A stretch of 64,000 nt of DNA. It comes from Cytobacillus sp. NJ13. Its GTDB lineage: Bacteria; Bacillota; Bacilli; Bacillales; Cytobacillaceae. Where the stretch lies: the NCBI GenBank assembly GCA_030348385.1, contig JAUCFP010000006.1, positions 4,801,501-4,865,500 of the forward strand, given 5' to 3'. Within the stretch, counting starts at the first letter, position 1. Every line of letters starts with the position of its first letter. The notes under the pieces are model-generated. The model searched no databases and was not told the DNA's origin. It saw only the letters and a program-made list of their open reading frames with translations. Position numbers and translations under genes: made by a program. Of this stretch, positions 1-11,149 are shown piece by piece.

Positions 1-1186
1 CTATATCCGTGTGGTGGATGGAACGGTAAAAGTAGGGGATAAAATTAAAATGATGGCAACAGGCAAAGAGTTTGAAGTTACAGAGGTTGGAGTGTTCACA
101 CCTAAATCCACTCCAATGCCTGAATTGTCAGTTGGCGATGTTGGCTTTTTGACTGCTGCCATCAAAAATGTTGGCGATACCCGTGTAGGTGACACCATTA
201 CAAGTGCTAAAAAGGGTGCAGCCGAAGCTCTTCCTGGTTACCGAAAGTTAAATCCAATGGTTTATTGCGGTTTATATCCAATTGATAGCGCCAAATTTAA
301 TGATTTGCGGGAAGCTCTTGAAAAGCTTGAGCTTAATGACTCTGCCCTTCAGTTCGAGCCGGAAACTTCACAGGCGCTTGGCTTTGGATTCCGCTGCGGT
401 TTCCTTGGATTGCTTCACATGGAAATCATTCAGGAGCGCATCGAGCGCGAATTCAAAATTGATTTGATTACAACGGCACCAAGTGTTATCTATGATGTTA
501 TCCTGACTGATGGTACGGAAGTTAAAGTAGATAACCCATCCAATATGCCTGATCCTCAAAAGATTGACCGTGTTGAAGAGCCTTATGTAAAAGCTACAAT
601 GATGGCGCCGAATGATTATGTGGGAGCCATTATGGAACTTTGCCAGCAAAAACGCGGCATCTTTATTGATATGCAATACATGGATGAAACCAGAGTAAAC
701 ATTATATATGAAATTCCTTTATCGGAAATTGTTTATGATTTCTTTGATCAGCTGAAATCCAATACAAAAGGATATGCTTCTTTTGATTATGAATTAATTG
801 GGTACAAGCCATCCAAACTTGTTAAGATGGATATTCTGTTAAATGCAGAAAAGGTAGACGCATTGAGCTTCATCGTTCATAAGGATTTTGCTTATGAAAG
901 AGGAAAAGTAATCGTTGAGAAGTTAAAAGAGCTGATTCCCCGTCAGCAGTTTGAGGTTCCTATTCAAGCGGCGATCGGCCAGAAAATTGTAGCCCGCTCA
1001 ACCATTAAAGCCATTCGCAAAAATGTATTGGCGAAATGTTACGGCGGTGACATCTCCCGTAAGCGCAAGCTATTGGAGAAGCAGAAAGAAGGTAAAAAGC
1101 GGATGAAGCAGGTTGGTTCGGTTGAAGTTCCGCAGGAAGCTTTCATGGCAGTTTTGAAGATGGACGATAACAGCCCTAAAAAGTAA
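1..1186 (+). CDS. lepA: Elongation factor 4 (LepA), 3' part
   Basis: C-terminal two thirds of the ribosomal back-translocating GTPase EF4/LepA. The reading frame is open to the left edge (first full codon at position 2), so the GTPase domain lies outside the window. What remains, about 394 residues, begins in domain II ([13 protein letters not shown]) and runs through the EF-G-like domains to the EF4-specific C-terminal domain, with the [14 protein letters not shown] segment typical of the family and a lysine-rich tail that binds tRNA. EF4 acts on stalled or mistranslocated ribosomes in the cytoplasm. It is followed by its own terminator-like hairpin, then hemW, as in B. subtilis. Identification is firm; only the 5' end is missing. 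Confidence 0.97.
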   Translation, partial: YIRVVDGTVKVGDKIKMMATGKEFEVTEVGVFTPKSTPMPELSVGDVGFLTAAIKNVGDTRVGDTITSAKKGAAEALPGYRKLNPMVYCGLYPIDSAKFNDLREALEKLELNDSALQFEPETSQALGFGFRCGFLGLLHMEIIQERIEREFKIDLITTAPSVIYDVILTDGTEVKVDNPSNMPDPQKIDRVEEPYVKATMMAPNDYVGAIMELCQQKRGIFIDMQYMDETRVNIIYEIPLSEIVYDFFDQLKSNTKGYASFDYELIGYKPSKLVKMDILLNAEKVDALSFIVHKDFAYERGKVIVEKLKELIPRQQFEVPIQAAIGQKIVARSTIKAIRKNVLAKCYGGDISRKRKLLEKQKEGKKRMKQVGSVEVPQEAFMAVLKMDDNSPKK

Positions 1187-1203
1187 AATATTTGCTTTGT
1201 TTT

Positions 1204-1252
1204 AAGAGGTTAGATATGCTGTCATAATAATAACAGCACTAGCCTCTTTTTA
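1204..1252 (+). terminator. Terminator after lepA
   Basis: Imperfect inverted repeat beginning AAGAGGTTAG and closing CTAGCCTCTT, followed by a T-rich run. It separates lepA from hemW. Confidence 0.75.
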
Positions 1253-1306
1253 TTTAGGATTCTGCTGTCTATGAACGTTGATTGAATGATGAAAGTAGTG
1301 AAATAA

Positions 1307-2440
1307 ATGATTAAAGCAGCTTATATACACATCCCATTTTGTGAACATATTTGTCATTACTGTGATTTTAATAAAGTGTTCTTGAAGAACCAGCCAGTTG
1401 GAGAATATTTGGACTCTCTTGACAAAGAGATGAATCTTGCTTTGAAAGAAACACCTGCATCCCGTCTAGACTCCATCTTTGTTGGAGGCGGTACGCCAAC
1501 TGCGCTTAACGAGAACCAGCTTGAACAGCTTTGCGGCACTATTAAACGGCAGCTTCCCTATGACTCTTTTACAGAATATACATTCGAAGCTAACCCCGGA
1601 GATCTCTCTAAAGAAAAACTTCAAATATTGCATGATGCTGGAGTCAACCGGCTCAGCTTTGGCGTTCAGACCTTCAACGATGTACTTTTAAAAAGAATTG
1701 GAAGGTCACACAGAGCAAAAGACGTTTTTCAATCAATTGAAGCTGCAAAGAAAGTCGGTTTCGATAACATCAGTATCGATCTTATATACAGTCTTCCGGG
1801 TCAGACACTTCAGGATTTTCAAGATACACTCGAAACATCATTCACCTTGGATATTGACCATTATTCCGGCTATTCGCTGATCATTGAACCCAAAACGGTA
1901 TTCTATAATCTGATGAGAAAAGGAAAGCTGCCTACTCCTGGAGAAGATGTGGAAGCTGAGATGTATGAATTATTAATGGAACAAATGGACAAACACGGCT
2001 TTACGCAATATGAAATCAGCAATTTTGCAAAACCAGGCTTTGAGAGCCGGCATAACCTCACTTATTGGGATAATGAATGGTACTTCGGCTTTGGAGCTGG
2101 TGCACATGGCTATGTAGAAGGGCTTCGCCGTTCAAATCACGGTCCCCTGAAAAAATATATGGAGCCTATTGAGAACGGCCGGCTTCCGATTCTAGAAGAA
2201 CATAAAGTGCCCTTGGATGAACAGATGGAAGAGGAGATGTTTCTTGGACTGAGAAAAACGGAAGGTGTCTCAATAAGTCGCTTTAAAGAGAAATTTGGCA
2301 AAGATCCCCTGGAGCTGTTTGAAGTCCAAATTAAACAGCATACCGAAAAAGAATTAATTGTTGCAGGGGAAGAGCATATTAAATTGACAAGGCGAGGACG
2401 TTTTCTTGGAAATGAAGTATTCCAGTCCTTTATAGGGTAA
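1307..2440 (+). CDS. hemW: Radical SAM heme chaperone HemW
   Basis: HemW is a coproporphyrinogen-oxidase-like radical SAM protein that binds heme and delivers it to membrane enzymes; it is not itself a CPO. The 377-residue length is normal. The radical SAM cluster motif C-x3-C-x2-C is at residues 12-19 (FCEHICHYC), and the glycine-rich SAM motif GGGTPT follows at about residue 61. A HemN-type C-terminal domain ends the protein. The ATG at 1307 places the cluster motif at the expected distance from the N-terminus, although the upstream Shine-Dalgarno sequence is weak (GAAAGTAGTG). It sits between lepA and the hrcA operon, the same order as in B. subtilis. Older annotations often name this family hemN. 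Confidence 0.93.
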   Translation: MIKAAYIHIPFCEHICHYCDFNKVFLKNQPVGEYLDSLDKEMNLALKETPASRLDSIFVGGGTPTALNENQLEQLCGTIKRQLPYDSFTEYTFEANPGDLSKEKLQILHDAGVNRLSFGVQTFNDVLLKRIGRSHRAKDVFQSIEAAKKVGFDNISIDLIYSLPGQTLQDFQDTLETSFTLDIDHYSGYSLIIEPKTVFYNLMRKGKLPTPGEDVEAEMYELLMEQMDKHGFTQYEISNFAKPGFESRHNLTYWDNEWYFGFGAGAHGYVEGLRRSNHGPLKKYMEPIENGRLPILEEHKVPLDEQMEEEMFLGLRKTEGVSISRFKEKFGKDPLELFEVQIKQHTEKELIVAGEEHIKLTRRGRFLGNEVFQSFIG

Positions 2441-2482
2441 TCAGGCATGGGTAGTGCACCGGGAAAAAAGAAAGCCAAATTA

Positions 2483-2509
2483 TTGACACTGCACGTTTGA
2501 TTTGATAAT
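2483..2509 (+). promoter_or_regulatory. Candidate sigma-A promoter of the hrcA-dnaK operon
   Basis: TTGACA at 2483-2488 and GATAAT at 2504-2509, spaced 15 nt, which is slightly short. It lies just upstream of the CIRCE operator, so HrcA binding would block it or early elongation. Confidence 0.6.
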
Positions 2510-2521
2510 TTATTAGTAGAA

Positions 2522-2548
2522 TTAGCACTCGGGAACAAAGAGTGCTAA
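2522..2548 (+). promoter_or_regulatory. CIRCE operator for HrcA
   Basis: Perfect inverted repeat TTAGCACTC-N9-GAGTGCTAA, identical to the CIRCE consensus. HrcA, encoded immediately downstream, binds this element to repress its own operon; GroEL-dependent HrcA activity couples it to misfolded protein load. The element lies within the 5' untranslated region ahead of hrcA. Confidence 0.98.
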
Positions 2549-2562
2549 CAGAGGTGATAACT

Positions 2563-3594
2563 GTGTTAACAGATCGTCAATTATTAATTTTTCAAGTAAT
2601 TGTTGATGATTTTATTCAAACTGCACAGCCTGTCGGGTCGAGAACCTTGTCGAAAAAAGAAGAAATTTCTTTTAGTTCCGCAACGATCAGAAATGAGATG
2701 GCTGATTTAGAGGAACTTGGGTTTATTGAAAAAACACACACCTCATCGGGGAGGATTCCATCTGAAAAAGGGTACCGCTACTACGTGGATCACCTTTTAT
2801 CCCCGCAAAAATTAAATCAGCATGATATTCACAAAGTGCAATCTATCTTTGCGGAAAGAATCTATGAGCTCGAGAAAATCGTTCAAAGATCGGCAAAAAT
2901 TCTATCTGAGCTGACAAATTATACATCCATTGTCCTCGGGCCTGCAGTAAGGGATAACAAGCTGAAGAAAATTCAGATCGTACCCTTGAATAAAGAAACA
3001 GCGATAGCAATTATTGTCACAGATACAGGCCATGTGGAGAACAGGATGTTCCACTTGCCGGAAAACATTGATGCTGGTGATTTGGAGAAGGTTGTCAATA
3101 TCCTTAATGACCGACTTGCAGGTGCACCATTGGAAAGTCTGAACAATAAGTTATATAAAGAGGTTGCCGTTCTTTTAAGGCATCATATTAATAATTATGA
3201 TCTAATGCTGAATTCAATTGCCGACACAATCAAGATACCGGCCTATGATAAGCTTTTCTTTGGCGGTAAAACAAATATGCTCAGCCAGCCCGAGTTTCAT
3301 GATATTGAAAAGGTTAAAAACCTCATGAATATGATCGAGCAGGAAGAAGGCATATATGATTTAATCCGTAAAAACAAGTCAGGGATCAATATAAAAATCG
3401 GCCGGGAGAATAATAATTCAGCAATGGAAAACTGCAGTCTGATTACAGCAAGCTATTCGATCGGCACCGAACAGCTCGGTACCATCGCCATTCTGGGGCC
3501 GACCAGAATGGAATATTCAAGAGTCATAAGCTTATTGAATTATATCAGTGCAGACCTATCAGCTGTTTTATCTAAACTGTATCAAAACAGATGA
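2563..3594 (+). CDS. hrcA: Heat-inducible transcription repressor HrcA
   Basis: HrcA represses the hrcA-grpE-dnaK-dnaJ operon (class I heat-shock genes) through CIRCE. The 343-residue protein has an N-terminal winged helix-turn-helix (about residues 1-75, with [13 protein letters not shown] sequence [14 protein letters not shown] and the recognition region [13 protein letters not shown]), followed by the GAF-like and dimerisation domains. The start chosen is GTG at 2563 (MLTDRQLL), which matches the family N-terminus and has GAGGTGAT at 2551; a GTG at 2542 in the same frame lies inside the CIRCE element and would add residues the family lacks. First gene of the operon. Confidence 0.96.
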   Translation: MLTDRQLLIFQVIVDDFIQTAQPVGSRTLSKKEEISFSSATIRNEMADLEELGFIEKTHTSSGRIPSEKGYRYYVDHLLSPQKLNQHDIHKVQSIFAERIYELEKIVQRSAKILSELTNYTSIVLGPAVRDNKLKKIQIVPLNKETAIAIIVTDTGHVENRMFHLPENIDAGDLEKVVNILNDRLAGAPLESLNNKLYKEVAVLLRHHINNYDLMLNSIADTIKIPAYDKLFFGGKTNMLSQPEFHDIEKVKNLMNMIEQEEGIYDLIRKNKSGINIKIGRENNNSAMENCSLITASYSIGTEQLGTIAILGPTRMEYSRVISLLNYISADLSAVLSKLYQNR

Positions 3595-3611
3595 TGGTGG
3601 AGATATTGATT

Positions 3612-3638
3612 AAGGGTGGAAAAACCTTTCCGCTCCTT
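3612..3638 (+). other. Stem-loop between hrcA and grpE (possible mRNA processing site)
   Basis: AAGGGTGGAAA pairs with TTTCCGCTCCTT around an AACC loop, with one bulged C. There is no T-run, so it is not a normal terminator. In B. subtilis the dnaK operon transcript is known to be cleaved between hrcA and grpE, and this hairpin is in the matching place. The role here is inferred from that position. Confidence 0.5.
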
Positions 3639-3689
3639 TCCTTATGGTTTTTATTTCTAAGAAACATCCATTCTTTAAGGGAGGTGAAC

Positions 3690-6156
<2,467 letters not shown>

Positions 6157-6207
6157 TTCATCAATTAAATGATGGTGTGATCTACACACCAGCTACAGGT
6201 TTACATC

Positions 6208-6244
6208 AAAAGTCAAAGTCAGGTTTTTCTTGGCTTTGGCTTTT
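6208..6244 (+). terminator. Terminator-like hairpin between dnaK and dnaJ
   Basis: A 14-bp stem (AAAAGTCAAAGTCA with TGGCTTTGGCTTTT, two G-U pairs in each half) around a 9-nt loop. It is followed only by ATTTCTGTTTG, so it probably attenuates rather than fully terminates, lowering expression of dnaJ and downstream genes relative to dnaK. Confidence 0.65.
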
Positions 6245-6286
6245 ATTTCTGTTTGAAGCAATCCATTAAAGATGCATAAAAGTGTT

Positions 6287-6403
6287 TTTGCCCCTTGCCC
6301 TATGAGTGGACCGGGGTCCTTTCTTTGGGGAAGCGGCAAATGCAAATGGATAATTCTCTGCATTAGAAGTGTGTAATGCGGTTGCGGAATATAATTAGAG
6401 AAT
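6287..6403 (+). other. Structured leader upstream of dnaJ
   Basis: Two predicted folds lie in tandem. The first has TTTGCC pairing with GGCAAA (ends at about 6340) and TTGCCC with GGGGAA inside it. The second has outer ATTCTCT/AGAGAAT (6353-6359 with 6397-6403) and inner GCATTA/TAATGC (6360-6365 with 6374-6379). No known RNA family is recognised. The second fold overlaps the candidate dnaJ promoter, so only a transcript coming from dnaK would contain it. Confidence 0.4.
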
Positions 6404-6411
6404 GATACAAT
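6382..6411 (+). promoter_or_regulatory. Candidate internal promoter for dnaJ-prmA-rsmE-mtaB
   Basis: TTGCGG (6382-6387), 18-nt spacer, TACAAT (6406-6411). It would give the downstream genes expression independent of CIRCE; an internal promoter ahead of dnaJ is also reported in B. subtilis. Confidence 0.5.
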
Positions 6412-6446
6412 AACCTTTATGTGAAATGAATCGGGGAGTGGTAATC

Positions 6447-7568
6447 ATGAGTAAAAGGGATTACTATGAAGTTCTTGGAATCAGCAAAGGTGCATCCAAG
6501 GATGAAATTAAGAAGGCTTATCGAAAACTTTCAAAAAAATATCATCCTGATATTAATAAAGAGCCTGATGCAGACGAGAAGTTCAAGGAAGTTAAAGAAG
6601 CATATGAAGTCCTCAGCGACGACCAGAAAAAGGCCCACTATGATCAATTCGGCCATACGGACCCTAATCAGGGCTTTGGCGGAGCCGGTTTTGAAGGTTT
6701 TGGAGGATTTGAAGACATTTTCAGCACCTTCTTCGGAGGAGGAGGCTCCCGCCGGCGTGACCCTAATGCCCCAAGGCAGGGTGCAGACTTGCAGTACACC
6801 ATGTCCTTATCCTTTGAGGAAGCAGTATTTGGCAAAGAGACCGATATTGAAATTCCGCGTGAAGAGACGTGTGATACCTGCAGCGGTTCAGGCGCGAAGC
6901 CAGGAACTAAGCCGGAAACATGCCGTCACTGTCATGGATCAGGTCAGCTGAATGTTGAACAAAATACGCCATTTGGCAAGATAGTAAATAGAAGAGTTTG
7001 CCACTACTGTAATGGTACCGGCAAGGAAATCAAAGAGAAGTGCACTACTTGCCGAGGAACCGGTAAAGTCCAGAAACGCAGGAAGATACACGTGAAAATT
7101 CCTGCGGGCATTGATGATGGCCAGCAGCTCCGCGTGGCGGGCCAAGGGGAACCCGGTGTAAATGGAGGCCCTTCTGGCGACCTTTATGTTGTTTTCCATG
7201 TTCGTTCACATGAATTCTTTGAGCGTGATGGCGATGACGTTTATTGCGAGATGCCTATAACATTTGTGCAGGCAGCCCTTGGCGATGAAATCGAAGTTCC
7301 GACACTCCATGGAAAAGTAAAACTTAAAGTCCCATCAGGCACACAAACAGGAACCAAATTCCGCCTCAAAGGAAAAGGTGTTCCAAATGTAAGAGGATAC
7401 GGAACAGGGGATCAGCATATTATTGTACGCATTATTACTCCTACAAAGCTGACAGAAAAACAAAAGCAGCTTTTAAGCGAATTTGCTGAAGTCAGCGGAA
7501 CAGTTCCCCAGGGAGAACAGGAAGAAAGCTTTTTTTCTAAAGTAAAACGAGCCTTTAAAGGTGAATAA
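6447..7568 (+). CDS. dnaJ: Chaperone protein DnaJ (Hsp40)
   Basis: Co-chaperone that delivers substrates to DnaK and stimulates its ATPase. The 373-residue protein has the J domain (residues 1-70, with the HPD triad in KYHPDINK), a Gly/Phe-rich linker (about 75-110), four zinc-binding CxxCxGxG-type repeats ([32 protein letters not shown]; about 145-215) and two beta-sandwich substrate domains. The start is the ATG at 6447 ([11 protein letters not shown]), with GGGGAGTGG upstream; an in-frame ATG 21 nt earlier has no useful ribosome site. It heads the run dnaJ-prmA-rsmE-mtaB. Confidence 0.97.
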   Translation: MSKRDYYEVLGISKGASKDEIKKAYRKLSKKYHPDINKEPDADEKFKEVKEAYEVLSDDQKKAHYDQFGHTDPNQGFGGAGFEGFGGFEDIFSTFFGGGGSRRRDPNAPRQGADLQYTMSLSFEEAVFGKETDIEIPREETCDTCSGSGAKPGTKPETCRHCHGSGQLNVEQNTPFGKIVNRRVCHYCNGTGKEIKEKCTTCRGTGKVQKRRKIHVKIPAGIDDGQQLRVAGQGEPGVNGGPSGDLYVVFHVRSHEFFERDGDDVYCEMPITFVQAALGDEIEVPTLHGKVKLKVPSGTQTGTKFRLKGKGVPNVRGYGTGDQHIIVRIITPTKLTEKQKQLLSEFAEVSGTVPQGEQEESFFSKVKRAFKGE

Positions 7569-7588
7569 AGGAATGGGAGTTGGTAGTA

Positions 7589-8527
7589 GTGAAATGGTCA
7601 GAAATCAGTATTCATACTGCAAATGAAGCTGTTGAACCGATTTCGAATATTTTGCATGAAGCCGGAGCAAGCGGAGTTGTTATAGAGGATCCTTTAGAAC
7701 TTGTAAAAGAAAGAAAGGACCAATTCGGTGAAATCTACCAGCTCAATCCGCAGGATTATCCTGAAGAAGGCGTAATTGTAAAAGCGTATCTGCCAGTAAA
7801 CAGTTTTCTTGGTGAAACTGTCGATGAAATAAAAGAAGCGATCAATAACCTGATATTATTTAACATTGACATTGGGGCAAATAAAGTCAGCATTAGTGAA
7901 GTAAATGAAGAAGAATGGGCTACTGCCTGGAAAAAATACTATAATCCTGTAAAAATTTCAGAACGTTTTACAATTGTCCCAACCTGGGAGGATTACACAC
8001 CTGTCAGCAGTGATGAGCTTATCATAGAGCTTGACCCTGGAATGGCTTTTGGAACGGGAACACACCCTACAACGGTGATGTGTATACAAGCACTTGAAAG
8101 AACAGTAAAACAGGGTGATAAAGTTGTAGATGTAGGAACAGGATCGGGAGTTTTAAGCATTGCAGCAGCTATGCTTGGTGCTGAGAAGGTGAAAGCACTT
8201 GATCTTGATGAAGTGGCAGTAAATTCAGCTAAATTAAATATTAAGCTGAATAAAGTGCAGAAAATAGTTGAAGTATCACAAGGAAACCTGCTCGATGGTG
8301 TCAGTCAGGGAGCTGATGTGGTCGTTGCCAACATCCTGGCAGAAGTGATTCTCCGATTTACTGATGATGTTGCATCTGTCGTAAAGGAAGGCGGGTACTT
8401 TATCGCTTCAGGCATTATCCAGCAGAAGAAACAGGAAGTAAGAGATGCTATTTCCGAAGCGGGATTTGAAGTTGAAGAAACCATTCAAATGGAAGATTGG
8501 GTTGCTATTGTGGCAAGGAGAAAATAA
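7589..8527 (+). CDS. prmA: Ribosomal protein L11 methyltransferase PrmA
   Basis: SAM-dependent methyltransferase that trimethylates lysine residues and the N-terminus of ribosomal protein L11. The 312-residue protein has an N-terminal L11-recognition domain and a Rossmann methyltransferase domain with [14 protein letters not shown] and the SAM motif [18 protein letters not shown] (about residues 175-200), then the VVANILAEV catalytic region. The start is GTG at 7589 ([10 protein letters not shown]), matching the family; a TTG 9 nt earlier is open but less likely. GGGAG lies upstream. In operon with dnaJ and rsmE, as in B. subtilis (yqeT). Confidence 0.95.
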   Translation: MKWSEISIHTANEAVEPISNILHEAGASGVVIEDPLELVKERKDQFGEIYQLNPQDYPEEGVIVKAYLPVNSFLGETVDEIKEAINNLILFNIDIGANKVSISEVNEEEWATAWKKYYNPVKISERFTIVPTWEDYTPVSSDELIIELDPGMAFGTGTHPTTVMCIQALERTVKQGDKVVDVGTGSGVLSIAAAMLGAEKVKALDLDEVAVNSAKLNIKLNKVQKIVEVSQGNLLDGVSQGADVVVANILAEVILRFTDDVASVVKEGGYFIASGIIQQKKQEVRDAISEAGFEVEETIQMEDWVAIVARRK

Positions 8528-8534
8528 TAATGTG

Positions 8535-8565
8535 AAAAGGGGGTAATGAACTTACCCCCCTTTTA
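8535..8565 (+). terminator. Hairpin between prmA and rsmE
   Basis: AAAAGGGGGTAA pairs with TTACCCCCC/TTTT around a TGAAC loop. The T-run is short, so partial read-through into rsmE is likely. Confidence 0.6.
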
Positions 8566-8608
8566 CAGTTGATAGAATGCTGGACTGGCAAGAAAGAGGG
8601 TGCAGGTT

Positions 8609-9358
8609 GTGCAGAGGTATTTCACAGAGAATGCTGTAAAGGAAAATGTCTTTCTAATTAAAGGGGAAGACCGCCATCACATTGTAAAAGTAATGCGCAT
8701 GAAAGAAGGCGACAATATTATCTGTGTCGAACAATCCCAAAATAGCGCACTTTGCTCAATTGCAGAAATTACCGATGAACATGTAGCTGCAGAAGTTGTA
8801 CAATGGATTGAAGGGTCTTCTGAGCTGCCTGCCGATATTACTATTGTGAGCGGACTGCCTAAAGGGGATAAGCTGGAGTGGATCATTCAAAAGGGCACTG
8901 AGCTGGGAGCACATCGTTTTATCCCTTTTACTTCAGCCCGTTCAGTAGTAAAATGGGATGCGAAGAAATCTGTGAAAAAAGCAGAGAGATGGCAGAAGAT
9001 TGCTAAAGAAGCTGCTGAACAGTCACACAGGACCATGGTACCTGAAGTGTTTGCACCTCTTGATTTGAAGTCATTGCTGAAATTATCTGGAGATTATTCA
9101 TATAAATTGATTGCCTTTGAGGAAGAAGCGAAGCGGGGAGAGGACTCTGTGCTCTATAAAACACTTTCTTCTATGAATAAAGGACAATCACTTATGGTTG
9201 TATTCGGGCCAGAAGGCGGGCTTGCAGACAATGAAGTTTCATTGCTGCAGGAAGCAGGCTTTCTGGCCTGCGGGTTGGGGCCGCGTATTTTAAGAACAGA
9301 GACAGCACCTCTCTATTTGCTGTCAGCTGTTTCCTATCATTTTGAATTAATGGGGTGA
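8609..9358 (+). CDS. rsmE: 16S rRNA (uracil1498-N3)-methyltransferase RsmE
   Basis: SPOUT-class methyltransferase that methylates U1498 in helix 44 of 16S rRNA. The 249-residue protein has an N-terminal PUA-like domain (RYFTEN... HHIVKVMRMKEGD) and a C-terminal trefoil knot carrying the SAM-site sequences VFGPEGGL and GLGPRILRTETAPLY. GTG at 8609 (MQRYF) matches the family start and has GAGGGTG about 7 nt upstream; the GTG at 8600 would add three non-conserved residues. It ends 6 nt before mtaB. Confidence 0.95.
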   Translation: MQRYFTENAVKENVFLIKGEDRHHIVKVMRMKEGDNIICVEQSQNSALCSIAEITDEHVAAEVVQWIEGSSELPADITIVSGLPKGDKLEWIIQKGTELGAHRFIPFTSARSVVKWDAKKSVKKAERWQKIAKEAAEQSHRTMVPEVFAPLDLKSLLKLSGDYSYKLIAFEEEAKRGEDSVLYKTLSSMNKGQSLMVVFGPEGGLADNEVSLLQEAGFLACGLGPRILRTETAPLYLLSAVSYHFELMG

Positions 9359-9364
9359 AATTAG

Positions 9365-10717
9365 ATGCCTGCAGTTGCATTTCATACACTTGGCTGTAAA
9401 GTCAATCATTACGAAACAGAAGCCATTTGGCAGCTGTTCAAAGAAGCTGGCTATGAACGGACAGACTTTGAATCCGTTTCAGATGTATATGTGATTAACA
9501 CATGTACGGTTACAAATACTGGTGATAAGAAAAGCCGCCAGGTAATCAGAAGGGCAATCAGGAAAAACCCTGATGCGGTTATCTGTGTAACGGGCTGTTA
9601 TGCACAAACCTCACCGGCCGAAATTATGGCGATTCCTGGAGTGGATATCGTTGTTGGCACCCAGGATCGAGTAAAGATGCTTGAGTATATCGAGCAGTAT
9701 AAACAAGAACGGCAGCCGATCAATGGTGTTGGAAACATCATGAAGAATCGTGTCTACGAAGAGCTAGATGTTCCGGCATTTACCGATCGGACACGTGCTT
9801 CCCTTAAAATTCAGGAAGGCTGCAATAACTTCTGCACTTTCTGCATTATCCCCTGGGCGCGCGGTTTAATGAGATCCAGGGATCCGAAAGAAGTAATCCG
9901 CCAGGCGCAGCAGCTGGTTGATGCCGGCTATAAAGAAATCGTTCTGACTGGAATCCATACAGGCGGTTATGGCGAAGATATGAAAGATTATAATCTGGCT
10001 ATGCTTCTTAGGGATCTGGAAGCTCAGGTAAAAGGTCTTAAACGTTTAAGAATTTCTTCTATTGAAGCCAGCCAGATTACCGATGAAGTTATTGAGGTTA
10101 TGGATCAGTCCAAGGTTGTTGTAAGGCATTTGCACATTCCTCTTCAGTCAGGATCTAATACGGTCCTTAAGAGGATGCGCCGCAAGTATACCATGGAGTT
10201 CTTTGCTGAGCGTCTTGAGCGCTTGAAAGAAGCTCTCCCAGGTTTGGCTGTTACATCAGATGTTATCGTTGGCTTCCCGGGAGAAACAGAAGAAGAATTC
10301 ATGGAAACCTACAATTTTATTAAAGAACATAAATTTTCCGAGCTTCATGTATTTCCTTATTCAAAGCGTACAGGAACACCTGCAGCGAGAATGGACGACC
10401 AGATTGATGAAGAAGTTAAAAACGAGCGTGTCCATCGCCTGATTGCCTTATCAGATCAGCTTGCAAAAGAATACGCATCTCAGTATGAAGGCGAAGTTCT
10501 TGAAGTGATTCCAGAGGAAAGCTTTAAGGAAAGCAGTGACAGCAGTTTATTTGTCGGCTACACTGACAATTACTTGAAAGTCGTCTTCCCGGCAACGGAA
10601 GAAATGGTCGGCCAGATTGTAAAAGTTAAAATTACAAAAGCTGGCTACCCTTACAATGAAGGTAAATTTGTAAGAGTCCTTGATGAATTGAATGAAACAG
10701 AAGAGGCTGCAGTTTAA
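9365..10717 (+). CDS. mtaB: tRNA (N6-threonylcarbamoyladenosine37-C2)-methylthiotransferase MtaB
   Basis: Radical SAM methylthiotransferase that converts t6A37 to ms2t6A37 in tRNAs reading ANN codons. The 450-residue protein has the UPF0004 domain with three cluster cysteines (LGCKVNHYE, NTCTVTN, TGCYAQ), the radical SAM motif CNNFCTFCIIPWARG (about residue 155) and a C-terminal TRAM domain (about 380-445). ATG at 9365 with GGGGTGAAA upstream. Last gene of the dnaJ transcription unit; a strong terminator follows. The length and motif spacing are those of MtaB (yqeV), not MiaB. Confidence 0.95.
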   Translation: MPAVAFHTLGCKVNHYETEAIWQLFKEAGYERTDFESVSDVYVINTCTVTNTGDKKSRQVIRRAIRKNPDAVICVTGCYAQTSPAEIMAIPGVDIVVGTQDRVKMLEYIEQYKQERQPINGVGNIMKNRVYEELDVPAFTDRTRASLKIQEGCNNFCTFCIIPWARGLMRSRDPKEVIRQAQQLVDAGYKEIVLTGIHTGGYGEDMKDYNLAMLLRDLEAQVKGLKRLRISSIEASQITDEVIEVMDQSKVVVRHLHIPLQSGSNTVLKRMRRKYTMEFFAERLERLKEALPGLAVTSDVIVGFPGETEEEFMETYNFIKEHKFSELHVFPYSKRTGTPAARMDDQIDEEVKNERVHRLIALSDQLAKEYASQYEGEVLEVIPEESFKESSDSSLFVGYTDNYLKVVFPATEEMVGQIVKVKITKAGYPYNEGKFVRVLDELNETEEAAV

Positions 10718-10747
10718 AGGAATTACCTTATGGTAGTTCCTTTTTTA
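10716..10747 (+). terminator. Terminator after mtaB
   Basis: Uninterrupted 12-bp stem (AAAGGAATTACC/GGTAGTTCCTTT, one G-U) with a TTAT loop and a six-T run. Confidence 0.92.
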
Positions 10748-10797
10748 TTAAGCTTTTATTTAAGTTTATTTCTTTTTAATAACTTAGTTTATTTACT

Positions 10798-10984
10798 GAG
10801 TTGATTGGAGTGGAGGGTACTTGATCCTCGCAAATGCTGACGCATTTCCTTCGTGCGGTGTTATTCCAGGAAGCTTAATCAATGTCCTGCGGGAGGAGAG
10901 AGAAGTGGGAGACCCCGCAGGCGAAGCCGAGGAGGCTCCCATTCCTCCCCGCGGAAAGCAAGTGCCCGCAGCGGAAAGCAACGA
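10798..10984 (+). repeat. Interspersed structured repeat, family A, long copy (A1)
   Basis: Begins GAGTTGATTGGAGTGGAGGG and ends GCGGAAAGCAACG. The same framework recurs at 42341-42468. The ends pair (GTTG/CAAC), GTACTTG (10817-10823) pairs with CAAGTGC (10959-10965), and TGGGAG (10906-10911) pairs with CTCCCA (10936-10941). This copy carries about 55 extra nt between ATCCT and TCCTGCGGG. Similar elements are common between genes in Bacillus-like genomes, from memory. No convincing coding potential. Confidence 0.85.
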
Positions 10985-11046
10985 GCTGAATTCATAAGCA
11001 AATACATCTTGATAAATTTATTAATATCTTTTGGGAAAAACTATTT

Positions 11047-11061
11047 TCGAAAACGATTACA
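11047..11061 (+). promoter_or_regulatory. Candidate cre site (CcpA) upstream of deoC
   Basis: TCGAAAACGATTACA fits the catabolite-responsive consensus WTGNAANCGNWNNCW with one mismatch (C for T at position 2). It lies about 18 nt upstream of the putative -35 box. Carbon catabolite control of deoC is known in B. subtilis (dra-nupC-pdp). Confidence 0.5.
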
Positions 11062-11078
11062 AAAAACATAAATAGTGC

Positions 11079-11107
11079 TCGATATTTTATTATCTAAGTG
11101 ATATTAT
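11079..11107 (+). promoter_or_regulatory. Candidate sigma-A promoter of deoC
   Basis: TCGATA (11079-11084), 17-nt spacer, TATTAT (11102-11107). The deoC Shine-Dalgarno AAAAGGAG lies about 30 nt further down. Confidence 0.5.
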
Positions 11108-11149
11108 GTAAGAGGTACGTACAACTGTTTTTTAAAAGGAGTAGTTAAA

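Noticed and set aside
10853..11071. 72-codon open frame with Arg/Ser-rich product
   Set aside because: Translation of the family A repeat.
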